DNA of 64,000 bases from Hymenobacter negativus. Its GTDB lineage: Bacteria > Bacteroidota > Bacteroidia > Cytophagales > Hymenobacteraceae. The position numbers and the translations under genes are program-made. The notes below the pieces were generated by a model, which worked only from the letters and a program-made list of their open reading frames with translations, had not been told where the DNA came from and searched no databases. Every line of letters starts with the position of its first letter. The first letter of the stretch is position 1. Positions 33,801 through 42,405 of the stretch are shown piece by piece. Where the stretch lies: the NCBI RefSeq assembly GCF_017571495.1, contig NZ_JAGETZ010000002.1, positions 310,001-374,000 on the forward strand, given 5' to 3'.

Positions 33801-35304
33801 AGTAGGCAGCATCGGCGCCGGAGCCGCCCAGCAGCGTGGTCCATCGCACCTGACTCAGGCTGGCGTTGAGGCTAGTAATAAGGGCGTCGCTGGTGCCGCC
33901 CCGGTAGGTCGGGGTAGTAGCGAGGCAGGGAAAACTGGTGGAGCTGGTCACGCTGGCGATGTACACGTTGCCGCTTGCATCAAGCGCTAGGTCGCCCCGA
34001 AAGGCATCGCCGTAGTTGTAGCGTAGATTGGGGGCCGCGGCGGCCGGGTCGAGCAGGCCGTCGTTGGCGGCCCCCCCCAGGTAGGTGCTGGCCTGTAGCT
34101 GGCTGCCATTGGCACTCAGCCGCGTCAGGAACAGGTCGGAGCCATTCGTGAGTACGAAAGCCGACCCCACGCCGTAGGGCGCGATGCTGCTCCCGCCCTG
34201 GAAAGTGCGGCACAAAGCACCGCTGCTGGTCGGGTAGTTGGTTGAGGAGGTCGTCCCCATGAGCATCAGCTCGCCGCTGCTGTTCACCAGCAGGCTGTGC
34301 GGAAATTCCAGGCCGTTGCCGCCCAGGTGGGTGGCCCACACCCGCGCGCCCGGCCCCGAAAGGGCCGTGTTGAACTTCATCAGGGCGATGTCGGTGTTGG
34401 CGCTGAAGGAGGTTTGATAGGCACCCGTAGTCGTGGGGTAACCGGGCTCAAACACCACACCCGACGAATACATGTTGCCCGCCGCATCGGAAGTACCCGC
34501 AAAGCCCCAGTTCTCTACCGTTGAGCCAGTGTAGCTGGCAAAGCGCACCACCGGGTCAATCACCAGTGCACGGCGGCGGTCATATTTCCCCACCCGAAAG
34601 CTTACCTCAGTACCGCGCAGCTCGAAGGCGCAGGCTACCGGCTCGCGCTGGCCCCTGGCATCGGTTTGCCAGGCCTGGGGCTGTTGCTCGGTGAGTGGGC
34701 CAGCGGATGTTTTCACCAGGAGGTTGCCGGTGGCGGGGTCGAGGCGCAGGCCGTCGGCGCCCTGGTAGCGCAGGCGGGCGCGGGCAGGGATGGCCCCGGG
34801 TGCCAGCAGCAGGTCGTATTCCAGTTGGTGGGTGGTGTTTTCGTGCAGCACCAAATCGGTGCCGGGCCAGAGGGCGCGGTAGCGCAGCTGGCGAAACGTG
34901 CGGATATCGGAAGCCCATTGCTTGGGGCCGTTACCGCGCAGGTAGTGCTGACGGCCGGGGGCCTGGTCTTCGGCTTGCAGGGTGGCCGTGGCTTCGGGCT
35001 GCACGAACTCAACTCGCAGACCATGGCTGGGCAGTTGGTCGTTGAAGGCCGGGGCTGCGCTGGCGGCTTTGGTCCCGGACCGATGGGGCGCATGGTCGGG
35101 CAGGCCGCTGGTGAGGGCATAGGTAAGGCCGGTACGCTCCACAAAAAGCCAGGCCCCGGTGGCTACGTGCGCCCCGTAGCGGGCACGGGCATCCCATTGA
35201 CCCTTGTTCTCATTAAATTCGATGATGCGGATGGCCTCCTGCGCCCGGGCGGGCCGGCAGAAAAGGGCAACCAGCAGCAGCAACAGGGTAGGTGTTGAAC
35301 GCAT
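30838..35304 (-). CDS. Giant secreted gliding/adhesion protein, CHU_C (type B) sorting domain
   Basis: A 1488-residue protein. The start at 35304 gives the signal peptide MRSTPTLLLLLVALFC...RAQ. Next comes a DUF7948-type domain (FNENKGQWDARARY, GLTYALT, GPKQWASDIRTF, VLHENTTHQLEYD), then an SBBP-type beta-propeller region (repeated ASTYLGG, VYIASVTSS, DATGDLLVAGG; about 260-790). After that come about seven Ig-like modules of 85-90 residues, each with a PaGGtWSGPGV...TGytFTP core, a PKD-like domain (VQWDFGDGST), and a terminal gliding-motility CHU_C domain (ITPNNDRQNDTF, VFSRWGQKVFES, GIYYYLL). CHU_C proteins are exported by T9SS and attached to the surface. Adhesion or gliding is inferred. 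Followed by its own terminator. Confidence 0.9.
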   Translation of the reverse strand: MRSTPTLLLLLVALFCRPARAQEAIRIIEFNENKGQWDARARYGAHVATGAWLFVERTGLTYALTSGLPDHAPHRSGTKAASAAPAFNDQLPSHGLRVEFVQPEATATLQAEDQAPGRQHYLRGNGPKQWASDIRTFRQLRYRALWPGTDLVLHENTTHQLEYDLLLAPGAIPARARLRYQGADGLRLDPATGNLLVKTSAGPLTEQQPQAWQTDARGQREPVACAFELRGTEVSFRVGKYDRRRALVIDPVVRFASYTGSTVENWGFAGTSDAAGNMYSSGVVFEPGYPTTTGAYQTSFSANTDIALMKFNTALSGPGARVWATHLGGNGLEFPHSLLVNSSGELMLMGTTSSTNYPTSSGALCRTFQGGSSIAPYGVGSAFVLTNGSDLFLTRLSANGSQLQASTYLGGAANDGLLDPAAAAPNLRYNYGDAFRGDLALDASGNVYIASVTSSTSFPCLATTPTYRGGTSDALITSLNASLSQVRWTTLLGGSGADAAYSLQRDDATGDLLVAGGTSSTNLSGATGGYQPLSGGGIDGFVARISANGSLTQSTYLGTNTQDQAYFVRRDGTGQVFVLGQTLSNNWPGLTPGLFVDARGHQFIQQLAPNLRTAGFATVFGGGRAVPDISPTAFEVDCYGRLFIAGWGGGLDPNNGSTVGLSVSLNALQPVSDGMDFYLMQLSDGARTLDYGSFFGTSADDHVDGGTSRFDPQGNLYQAMCACNQGTGAGLPIPAGANYYSPVNGSAHCNNAAFKFAFTAGSTPAGPDTLTVCARAGALALGGSPAGGTWSGPFVTGNVTSGYVFTPDTARLGTFVLTYTSPLTGLCAGTSIRRITVAPQLLAQMQTPPSTICMQPQGPPPATIPLRATPAGGVFVGVGVVGGNAPYFDPVRAGPGSHLIRYVVAGSTAAGQCAALASVTINVLGLRVLDLGPPLVLCANDPPQPLNGNPSGGVWSGPGVSMNALGAYFFTPSPALVGTHALRYTFTGTLDCAGASDTLYVRVRAQGPAVRVPTDTTLCTTGATFRLRGGLPTGGTWSGPGVTGSLATGFTFTPTPALVGAQSVVYTGAVIDTSLCPSRAVRIVSLTAGRVQLGIQRPVMCPAAGPQPLYASPAGGIWTGPGISGNSATGYTFTPSSALIGRQVLSYTSASSTTPGQCPGTGTLDLEIAAPPLVSIDSLPSQSFCTGVPPHGEVLTAQPAGGIFGGPGVVGNRFNPALAGPGRHVITYTIQFMTCTIVATTVAEVTQLTAIRLPADTVLCLDQTPFRLHATPAGGTWSGLHVTAAGMFTPPTSPGTTVLTYTLPGGCGTAPYRVTVPAEPTFNAHWSAPDCSGNNIAPRLVRFEATGSAAGQVQWDFGDGSTSASGAVVEHTYLTGGRFAVRAALPPTSTSVGPCPRQVALTPVEVQASMVPNIITPNNDRQNDTFAPRIGGCPGRLQVFSRWGQKVFESAVYHNEWGGEGLPAGIYYYLLGSTEGSTRVKGWVEIVR

Positions 35305-35420
35305 AAGCAAGCCGTCGGAAAGAAATAGGATAAAGCGGATGGCTACTGCACAAAAACAGTGCCCCGCTTGCCCTGATATTCGCAAGCTAATGCATGACCG
35401 GACTATTTCCTAAAAGGTTG

Positions 35421-36176
35421 CTAGCCTGTAGGTACAATGCCCGGCTCATACTCCACCCGGCTCAGAAACAGTCCTTTGGCGGGAGCTGCCCCGCCAGCAT
35501 CCACTCGCTTCTGCGCCCACAGCAACAGTTGGAATTCGCGGGGCGTCATCTTGCCCCGGCCTACGTCGAGCAGGGTGCCCACCACCAGCCGCACCATGCC
35601 CCGCACAAAGCGGTTGGCCCGGATGCGGAACACCCAGCCGCCCGGTGCGGGATGCCAGCCGGCCTCGGTGCAGTAGCACACATAATGGTTTTCGCCGCCC
35701 TTCACCTTGGAGAAGGAGGTAAAATCGAATTGGCCCAGCAGGTAGCGGGCGGCCTCGTTCATGGCCGGTACGTCGAGCGGACGGTCTACGTACAGGGCCT
35801 GGTCGCGGCGGAAAGGGTCGGGCTGGGTTACCACGAAGTAGTCGTAGCTGCGTTCCTCGGCCGAGAAGCGGGCATGGACCTCATCGGACACGGGGTGCAG
35901 GCGCAGGGCTCCAATGTCGGGGGGCAGGGCGCGGCGTAGGCGGTAGAGCAGCACGTCTAGCGGGAGGGCTTCGGGTAGTTCGGCATCGAAGTGGGCCACC
36001 TGATGGCTGGCGTGCACCCCCGTATCGGTCCGGCCGCTGCCGAGGCAGTAGGTGGGCCGGCGTAGTATCTGGGTAAGGCAGCGGTCGAGCTCGGCCTGCA
36101 CGGTAAGCTGGTTCGGCTGAATCTGCCAGCCGCAGTAACGGGTGCCATCGTAGGCAAGGTGAAGGAAGTAGCGCAT
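35421..36176 (-). CDS. truA: tRNA pseudouridine(38-40) synthase TruA
   Basis: A 251-residue enzyme that isomerises uridines 38-40 in the tRNA anticodon stem. The start at 36176 gives MRYFLHLAYDGTRYCGWQIQ, the family N-terminus; an upstream Met at 36224 lies in a hairpin repeat. The catalytic Asp is in GSGRTDTGVHASHQVAHFD (Asp at about 57), followed by RYSYD-like RSYDYFVV, the FTSFSKVK loop and RFVRGMVRLVVGTLLDVGRGK, the conserved R.FL..MVR..VG motif. Length is normal. It lies between the two giant cargo genes on the same strand. Confidence 0.95.
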   Translation of the reverse strand: MRYFLHLAYDGTRYCGWQIQPNQLTVQAELDRCLTQILRRPTYCLGSGRTDTGVHASHQVAHFDAELPEALPLDVLLYRLRRALPPDIGALRLHPVSDEVHARFSAEERSYDYFVVTQPDPFRRDQALYVDRPLDVPAMNEAARYLLGQFDFTSFSKVKGGENHYVCYCTEAGWHPAPGGWVFRIRANRFVRGMVRLVVGTLLDVGRGKMTPREFQLLLWAQKRVDAGGAAPAKGLFLSRVEYEPGIVPTG

Positions 36177-36199
36177 GGCTCGCAAAAGTACGGGTCGCA

Positions 36200-36281
36200 G
36201 TAGCGCGAACTTTTCAGTTCGCATCCTTGAGCCAGCTCACCTATTATTGTGCTGCCACACAAACTATAAAGTTCGCGCTAC
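36200..36281. repeat. Dispersed hairpin element (family 2)
   Basis: GTAGCGCGAACTTTTCAGTT (from 36200) is complementary to 36262-36281 with a few mismatches and a long loop. It shares the GTAGyrCGrACTTTT core with 25074. Confidence 0.6.
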
Positions 36282-36411
36282 TCCACCACCACACGCCGGG
36301 CCAGAGGGAGGCCGGTGGGCAGCTCCACAGCGAAGGCGTTGGCTGCATTGCGCGCTTGGCCAATATATAACGCCTCTAGCGTTGAGAGAGCTGACGAAAG
36401 GGCGGTCAGCA

Positions 36412-36446
36412 AAACGCCCCCGCTACGAACCGTAGCGGGGGCGTTT
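36412..36446 (-). terminator. Terminator of the FG-GAP giant protein gene
   Basis: A perfect 16-bp stem (36412-36427 with 36431-36446) with a 3-nt loop; on the minus strand it is followed by a T4 run. Confidence 0.85.
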
Positions 36447-36487
36447 GCCGTTACTGCTGAGAGCCGCTCGTTTGGGGCGGTGACGGC

Positions 36488-39400
36488 CTATTCGACCACG
36501 AGCTTCTTGACGATGACGCCGGTGCTGGTGCGCAGGTGCAGCGTGTAGACACCCGTGGACAGGTTGGCTAGGTCGAGGCGGTGAGCCGCCGCGCCCTGGG
36601 CGGACAACGACTGGCTACGCACCGTGCGGCCCAGCGCGTCCACCAGTTCCGCTGCTACCGCGGCCCGGCCCAGGAAGGCCGGAAGTTCCACAAAGGCCGC
36701 AGCGGTGGCTGGGTTGGGGTACAGGCCCACTTGGGCTGCCAGCGCGGCCGTCGCCGTCGCCAGTGGTCCCTGCGGCGAGAACACCAGCTCGAAGCGACTG
36801 GTGAGCAGCGCCGAGGCATTTGCCACCGTGAAGGCGTAGCTGGACTGCGTGTGTAGGTCAATCACAGCACCAGTCAACAGGTCGCGCAGGTACACCGGCG
36901 TGGTGCTTAGGTTCAGCAGTTGGGCTGCGCTGAGCGTGTAACTGCCCGTGGCGGGTACGCCCACGGCCAGGGGCACCACGCGCTGAGCGGTGCCCAGCGG
37001 CGCCCGCCCGTCGATGGCCAGGCGCTGGGTGGCTGTCAGGCTCGTGCTCAGGTTCAAGCCCGAGGGGTTGGGCAGCTTCTCGGAGTCAAATGTGCGGTCG
37101 AAGCTGTCGGTGGCGCCTTGCTCGAAGTACACGAAGGCTGCGTCAGTCAGGGCGCTGCCCGCGCTTTGCAGGTTCAGTTCTACTAGGGGGCGGGTTTCGG
37201 TGGTGCGGCGGTAGGTGGTGGGCGCGTAGCTAGTGGGGCGGTGGCTGTTCTTGAACGTCACCGAGCCGGCGGTCTGGCCATCGGCCACCCGCACGAAGAA
37301 GCCCTGGCCCAGCGGCAGGATGTTGCTGATGGTGCCGATGCCGTTGTTGAAGAAGCCGTACGCACCGGCGTAGGGGTTGGACGGGTCGTTGCTCTGGTAC
37401 ACGTACATAGTGGTGCCCACGTTCACCAAAGCGCCAGCGTCCTGGCTCGTTGCGAACCAGTCCAAGGGCGAGGGGTAGGGGTTGCCGATGAGGGCCCAGC
37501 CTGCGTCGGCGGCCGTGGGGCCGGCGTTGCGGGCCAAGGCCTGCGTCACGTTGCCGTTGTTCAGGGCGCCCGTGAAGTTCCAGGTCTGGCCGCCGCTGAT
37601 GAGAGCGGTGTAGCCCTGGCCCCCGGCCAGCGCATCAGTGGCGGCGGGCGAGAACCAGCCTTTGTCGAACACAATCAGGTTGTTGTTGGTCGTGGCTAGG
37701 CGGGCTTGGTCATAGCCGTAGACGGTGGGGAAGGGCGTCACCGTGTACGGGGTGGCCGAGCCGTTGTAGGCCGGGTTCACCACGGGCGTGAAGCCGCTCG
37801 TGGCTAGGCTGCCCACCGTGGCGTTGCCGATGGGTGCCGAGATGTGGCGGTAGCCCTGGTTGGGGTTGAGGTCGGTGGCGATGTAGCGTTGCACCGTCAC
37901 GGTGCCGTTCACCACGTTGTTGCCGTTGTTCACCACCATGGCCGTACCACTCGCATTCGATTCGAGCTTGAAGGGGTTGCCGTTGGTGGTGAAGTTGCCG
38001 TTGAGTGTGAGCAGGCGCTGCACCGAGGTGCTGGCCGAGGTGGCCGACTGCGCCCCGTTGGCGCCTACCGTCAGGTTCCAGAAGCGGGTGTTGCCGCTGC
38101 CCTGAATGTTGCTCAGTGTCGTGCCACCCAAGCTCACCGTGCCGCCCGTGGGCTGGAAGGTGCCGTTGTTGGTCAAGCCAGCGGCCAGCGCCAGCGTGCC
38201 GCCAGTCTGAGTCAAGCTAGCGCCGCTGTTTAGGGTCAGGTTGCGGGCGTTGGCCGCACTGTTGGTGATGGCCGGGAAGCGGTCGCCGCTGGGTGCGGTC
38301 GGGATGGTGGCGTCTGTGGTGGCCGTGGGTACTTGAGTGGGCGTCCAGTTGCCGGTTGTGTACCAGTTGCTGTCGATGCTGCCAGTCCAGATGACGGCCG
38401 TCACGGCCGGGGCCGCGATGGTGAGTGTGTAAGCGATAGAGCCACTGAACGGACCCGGCGCGGCCGAGGCGTCGGTGGCCGTCACCGTAAAGTTGAACGA
38501 GCCGTTCGCCGTTGGCGTGCCCGCCAGCGTGCCGTTGCTGGCCAGCGTCAGCCCACTTGGCAGAGTGCCGGCGGTGAAGGCAAAAGCGTAGGGCGCCGTA
38601 CCGCCTGCAGCGGTCAGCGTCTGGCTATAGGCCGTGCCCTGCGTGCCGTTCGGCAGCGTGGCCGGAGTTACCGTGATGGTAGGCGCCTGGAACGTCAGCG
38701 AGTAGGCGGCGGCCGCAGCGGTGTTGCCGTTGCCGGCCTGGTCCTGGGCCACGTTCTGGGGCACGTTGACGGTAGTGGCCGTGCCGGCCGTGGTGGGCGT
38801 TACATTGAAGGTGTACGTGGTGCCCGCGCCCGAGAAGCCCGATACCGTGCCGTTGCTGACCGTCAGGTCGCCTTGCACGAAGCCGGTGACGCTTTCCGAG
38901 AAGGTCACTGTGAAGGCGAAAGGTGTCGTGCTCGTGGTGCTGCCAGTAGCCGCCGTGCTGCTGATGGCCACTGTGGGCGCGGTCTTGTCGATGGTGTACT
39001 GCTCGCCGGTAACGTAAGGCACATTGCTCACGCTGGGCGTCAGGCCGGTGCTGTTGGCCAGGTTCAGGCGAATGTCGCCGCTGCCGCTGCCGGTATTCAC
39101 CGTCACCGTGTACGTGGTGCCTGAGCCTGAGAAGCCCGTGATGCTGCCAAAGCTGGTGAAGCCGGAGCCAATAAACGTTACGCTAAAATTGGAAAGAGAG
39201 AGGCCCGTGACGGGCGCGGCAAACGTCAGCGTGAACTGCACGCTGGCGGCGTTGGTGGGGTTGGGGTCGGCCCGCACAATGGACACGACGGTGGTTGGCG
39301 CGGTCACTGTAAAGGCCACCCCGTTGCTGGTACCGATGGGAGTGGTCACGGTCACGTTGCCGGTGGTGGCGCCTGCGGGCACGGTGGCCGTCACGGTGGT

Positions 39401-40726
39401 GGCGTTCACCACGGCGAAGGTGGTAGCTGCTGTGCCATTGAAACGTACCGCCGTGGCCCCCGTCAGGTTGGTGCCGGTGAGGGTGACGCTGGTGCCCACC
39501 GGACCGCTGGTTGGGTTGATGCTGCTGAGGGTGGGCGCCGTAAACAGGCTGGTGTTCAACAGCACGCCTATCGTGGAGCTGAGCACGTTGGTAGTGGCAA
39601 TGTCGGGGCGGCCGTCGTTGTTCAGGTCGCTAACTTCCAGATTGACGGGGCCCTGGCCGCCGCTGCTGTAGGTGGTGCCGGTAGCAAATGTGCCCGGCGT
39701 GGTGGCCGAGCCCAGCAGCACGCTCACGGTGCTGCCGTTGCTGACGTCGTAGTTGGCGGCCACAATGTCGGAGCGGCCGTCACCGTTCATATCCCGCACC
39801 CGGACCCCGTTAGGGCCGTTGGCGCCGCTCGGGTACGCCACGGCCGTACCGAAGGTGCCTGGCGCGGTGGCCGAGTTCAGCAGCACGCCCACGTTGTTAC
39901 CCGAGCTTTCGTTGCCCACCACCAAGTCGGGGCGGCCGTCAGCGTTCACGTCGCCGAAGGTGACGCCCCGGGGGGTGCCGCCGCCTGAGCCGTAAGAGGT
40001 CGCAGTTGGGAACGTACCCGGCGTGCTGGCCGAGTTCAGCAGCACGATAATAGTATTGGCAGTAAAGTAGCCCGTCACGGCCACGTCGGGGCGGCCGTCA
40101 CCATTCACGTCGCCCACGGCGATGGCATCGGCGTCAACCCCGGTAGGGTAGGTGATGCCGGTGGCGAAGGTGCCCGGCGTGCTGGCCGAGTTCAGCAGCA
40201 CACCAATGGTTCCGCTGCCACCTACCACCACGTCCAGCCGGCCATCGCCGTTCACGTCGGCCAGGCCCAGGCCCCGGGGGCCGGAACTGCTGCTCGGGTA
40301 CGCCACAGCCGTCGCGAAGGTGCCCGGCGTGGTAGCTGAGTTCAGCAGCACGCTCACGTTATTGCTGTTGGCATTATCGACTACGATGTCGGGGCGACCG
40401 TCGCCGTTCACGTCGCCCATGCCCACCTGCACCGGAAAGGTGCCGCCCGAGCCGTAGAAAGTGGCCGTGGCCGGAAACGTGCCCGGCGTGGTGGCCGAGC
40501 CTAGCAACACGCCCACGGTGTTGCTGTTGGAGTTGGTCATGATGAGGTCGAGCCGACCATCCCCGTTCACGTCGGCGGAGGCAATGCCCTGCGGAACGAT
40601 GCCCGTGCTGTAGGTGGCCGACGGGGTAAAGGTTTGGGCCTGCGCCGCCCCGGCCGTAACCAGCCCCAGGCCCATCGCCGCCAAGGAGCATGCGGACCGT
40701 CGCAGAAAAGAGAAGAGATGCATCAT
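36488..40726 (-). CDS. Giant secreted FG-GAP/VCBS repeat protein, T9SS type A cargo
   Basis: A 1412-residue protein; start at 40726 (MMHLFSF) or at the next Met (40723). A signal peptide ends in TAGAAQAQ. Seven FG-GAP/VCBS repeats of about 60 residues follow, each with D.NgDGRpD calcium loops and a linker like VLLNSATTPGTF. Next come an IPT/TIG domain (PTLSSINPTSGPVGTSVTL), further bacterial Ig-like domains, a putative Ig region (LPSGLTLASNGTLAGTP), a region starting VIWTGSIDSNWYTTGNWTP, and a type A sorting domain (GLYPNPATAAAFVE...VIVKKLVVE). The FG-GAP repeats would form a calcium-binding beta-propeller. Predicted to be secreted by T9SS and anchored at the surface; probable adhesin or carbohydrate binder. 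Confidence 0.88.
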   Translation of the reverse strand: MMHLFSFLRRSACSLAAMGLGLVTAGAAQAQTFTPSATYSTGIVPQGIASADVNGDGRLDLIMTNSNSNTVGVLLGSATTPGTFPATATFYGSGGTFPVQVGMGDVNGDGRPDIVVDNANSNNVSVLLNSATTPGTFATAVAYPSSSSGPRGLGLADVNGDGRLDVVVGGSGTIGVLLNSASTPGTFATGITYPTGVDADAIAVGDVNGDGRPDVAVTGYFTANTIIVLLNSASTPGTFPTATSYGSGGGTPRGVTFGDVNADGRPDLVVGNESSGNNVGVLLNSATAPGTFGTAVAYPSGANGPNGVRVRDMNGDGRSDIVAANYDVSNGSTVSVLLGSATTPGTFATGTTYSSGGQGPVNLEVSDLNNDGRPDIATTNVLSSTIGVLLNTSLFTAPTLSSINPTSGPVGTSVTLTGTNLTGATAVRFNGTAATTFAVVNATTVTATVPAGATTGNVTVTTPIGTSNGVAFTVTAPTTVVSIVRADPNPTNAASVQFTLTFAAPVTGLSLSNFSVTFIGSGFTSFGSITGFSGSGTTYTVTVNTGSGSGDIRLNLANSTGLTPSVSNVPYVTGEQYTIDKTAPTVAISSTAATGSTTSTTPFAFTVTFSESVTGFVQGDLTVSNGTVSGFSGAGTTYTFNVTPTTAGTATTVNVPQNVAQDQAGNGNTAAAAAYSLTFQAPTITVTPATLPNGTQGTAYSQTLTAAGGTAPYAFAFTAGTLPSGLTLASNGTLAGTPTANGSFNFTVTATDASAAPGPFSGSIAYTLTIAAPAVTAVIWTGSIDSNWYTTGNWTPTQVPTATTDATIPTAPSGDRFPAITNSAANARNLTLNSGASLTQTGGTLALAAGLTNNGTFQPTGGTVSLGGTTLSNIQGSGNTRFWNLTVGANGAQSATSASTSVQRLLTLNGNFTTNGNPFKLESNASGTAMVVNNGNNVVNGTVTVQRYIATDLNPNQGYRHISAPIGNATVGSLATSGFTPVVNPAYNGSATPYTVTPFPTVYGYDQARLATTNNNLIVFDKGWFSPAATDALAGGQGYTALISGGQTWNFTGALNNGNVTQALARNAGPTAADAGWALIGNPYPSPLDWFATSQDAGALVNVGTTMYVYQSNDPSNPYAGAYGFFNNGIGTISNILPLGQGFFVRVADGQTAGSVTFKNSHRPTSYAPTTYRRTTETRPLVELNLQSAGSALTDAAFVYFEQGATDSFDRTFDSEKLPNPSGLNLSTSLTATQRLAIDGRAPLGTAQRVVPLAVGVPATGSYTLSAAQLLNLSTTPVYLRDLLTGAVIDLHTQSSYAFTVANASALLTSRFELVFSPQGPLATATAALAAQVGLYPNPATAAAFVELPAFLGRAAVAAELVDALGRTVRSQSLSAQGAAAHRLDLANLSTGVYTLHLRTSTGVIVKKLVVE

Positions 40727-40963
40727 ATGCAAAAAGAATAGGATGAATAAACTACAGCCCCGCACCCGCGCGGCCTTACAAAGTTCCGAACCGAAGAGTG
40801 GATGTGGTATGACATAAACATGCTTATTATTCATCGCACGGTGTTGTAACGTGCTGTGTTAGTTGCACTGCTGATTTTTCTTAGTCAGCAGTACGAGAAT
40901 ATAGTAGGCTGACTTGCAGCGCTGATAGCAGGCCCTGCTTCCACTTATTCGGAGAGACCCGAT

Positions 40964-41007
40964 ATAAAAAGAAAAAGCCCGCTGAGCAGCGGGCTTTTTC
41001 TTTTTAT
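40964..41007. terminator. Near-perfect palindromic terminator; rest of the gap is featureless
   Basis: Arms 40964-40984 and 40987-41007 are complementary over 21 bp (ATAAAAAGAAAAAGCCCGCTG type). It sits after the thiolase stop (41111) and before the FG-GAP gene, and ends in T-rich tails both ways. In the rest of 40727-41110 I see no gene; it must contain the FG-GAP promoter, but only a weak GAACTTTG match was found. Confidence 0.85.
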
Positions 41008-41110
41008 TGAATAAGTGCACCGGTTCGGAGCTAATATCCCTTCTCCATCATGCTAGGCATCAAGCAATGTATGAAGAGGGTGGAGGCTTCCGTCCACGCC
41101 GCTGAGGCCG

Positions 41111-42316
41111 CTATAGCTTCTCGTACACCATGGAGGCGCCCTGACCCACGCCCACGCACATGGTGGCCAGGCCATAGCGCATGCCCTCGCCGCGGCGGTG
41201 CATCTCGTGCAGCAATGTGGCCGTGATGCGGGCGCCCGAACTGCCCAGCGGGTGGCCCATGGCAATGCTACCGCCGTTCACGTTCACCTTGGCGGGGTCC
41301 ATGCCCATCTCCCGGATGCACACAATACTCTGGGCTGCGAAGGCCTCGTTCAGCTCAATCAGGTCGATGTCGGCCATCGTCAGGCCGGCGCGTTTCAGCA
41401 CCTTTTGGGTTGCCGGGATAGGGCCCAGGCCCATCACCGAAGGGTCGACGCCGGCTACGGCCGAGGCTACTACCCGCGCCAGGGGTTTCAGGTTGTACTT
41501 CTTCAGCGCCTCCTCGCTCACCACCAGCACGGCCGCTGCCCCGTCGTTGATGCCTGCTGAGTTGCCGGCTGTTACCGTCCCGCCCTCAGGCTGGAAGGCC
41601 GGCTTAAGAGTGCCCAGCTTCTCAATGGACGAGAAGCGCGGCTGCTCGTCGGCATCAAACAAAGCCGTGTCGCCCTTAGGATTGGGAATGAACACTGGCA
41701 CAATCTCCTTGCGGAAGCGGCCTTTCTCCAGCGCCCGCGCATACTTGCGTTGGCTTTCAAAGGCAAAGGTGTCCTGCTCCAGGCGGGTCACACCGTATTG
41801 CTTGGCTACATTTTCTGCCGTCTGGCCCATGGCGAAAGGGTAGTGCAGCTTGCTCAGACGCGGGTTAATGAAGCGCCAGCCCAGCGTGGTGTCGTGGGCC
41901 GTAAGCTCACGCCCGAAGGCCGACTCCGACTTGGCCATGACGAAGGGTGCACGGGTCATGCTCTCGGCCCCGCCGGCCAGGTACACATCGCCCTCGCCGG
42001 CCATGATGGCCCGCGAGGCGTCCATGATGCTTTGCAGGCCGGAGGCACAAAGGCGGTTCACCGTCACACCGGGCACCGTAATGGGTAGGCCAGCCAGCAG
42101 CGCCGCCATGCGGGCCACGTTGCGGTTGTCCTCACCAGCCTGGTTGGCCGCGCCAATGATGACGTCTTCAATGTCGTTCTTATCAACGGAGGGGTTGCGG
42201 CGCAGGAGCTCGCGGAGCACATGGGCGGCCAAATCATCAGGGCGGACGCTGCTGAGGGCGCCGGCAAATTTTCCAATCGGGGTACGCACCGCGTCCACGA
42301 TATAAGCAGTTGGCAT
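41111..42316 (-). CDS. Thiolase (acetyl-CoA acetyltransferase / 3-oxoadipyl-CoA thiolase)
   Basis: A 401-residue cytoplasmic thiolase. The nucleophile Cys90 lies in NRLCASGLQSI. Other landmarks are AGGAESMTRAPFVM, the loop GNSAGINDGAAA, the NEAFAAQ motif, the His in GGSIAMGHPLGSSGAR and the second Cys in MCVGVGQGASMVYE. The sequence around EDNRNVARMAALLAGLP and DTTLGWRFINPRL resembles PcaF, which cleaves 3-oxoadipyl-CoA in aromatic degradation, as well as general acetoacetyl-CoA thiolases; no other aromatic-degradation gene is nearby, so the substrate is left open. Divergent from DUF4293. Confidence 0.88.
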   Translation of the reverse strand: MPTAYIVDAVRTPIGKFAGALSSVRPDDLAAHVLRELLRRNPSVDKNDIEDVIIGAANQAGEDNRNVARMAALLAGLPITVPGVTVNRLCASGLQSIMDASRAIMAGEGDVYLAGGAESMTRAPFVMAKSESAFGRELTAHDTTLGWRFINPRLSKLHYPFAMGQTAENVAKQYGVTRLEQDTFAFESQRKYARALEKGRFRKEIVPVFIPNPKGDTALFDADEQPRFSSIEKLGTLKPAFQPEGGTVTAGNSAGINDGAAAVLVVSEEALKKYNLKPLARVVASAVAGVDPSVMGLGPIPATQKVLKRAGLTMADIDLIELNEAFAAQSIVCIREMGMDPAKVNVNGGSIAMGHPLGSSGARITATLLHEMHRRGEGMRYGLATMCVGVGQGASMVYEKL

Positions 42317-42355
42317 TCGGAAGTAACTAATGGCGGCGCAAGCGCCGGATGAGAC

Positions 42356-42363
42356 TAAATTTG
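42356..42363 (+). promoter_or_regulatory. -7 element for the DUF4293 gene
   Basis: TAAATTTG fits TAnnTTTG, 42 nt before the ATG at 42406. No clear -33 TTG at the right distance. Confidence 0.4.
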
Positions 42364-42405
42364 TGGCTCGGCACCGGTCCGGCCCTTTTCTACACTACAA
42401 CAAAG

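Noticed and set aside
38900..40600. Regularly spaced DNA repeats considered as a possible CRISPR array
   Set aside because: The period is about 180 bp, the repeats are divergent and they encode seven FG-GAP protein units in frame.
36500..40700. Many plus-strand open frames of 60-260 codons opposite the FG-GAP gene
   Set aside because: They lie in the GC-rich, repetitive antisense of a single long real gene; no signal, family or consistent start supports them.
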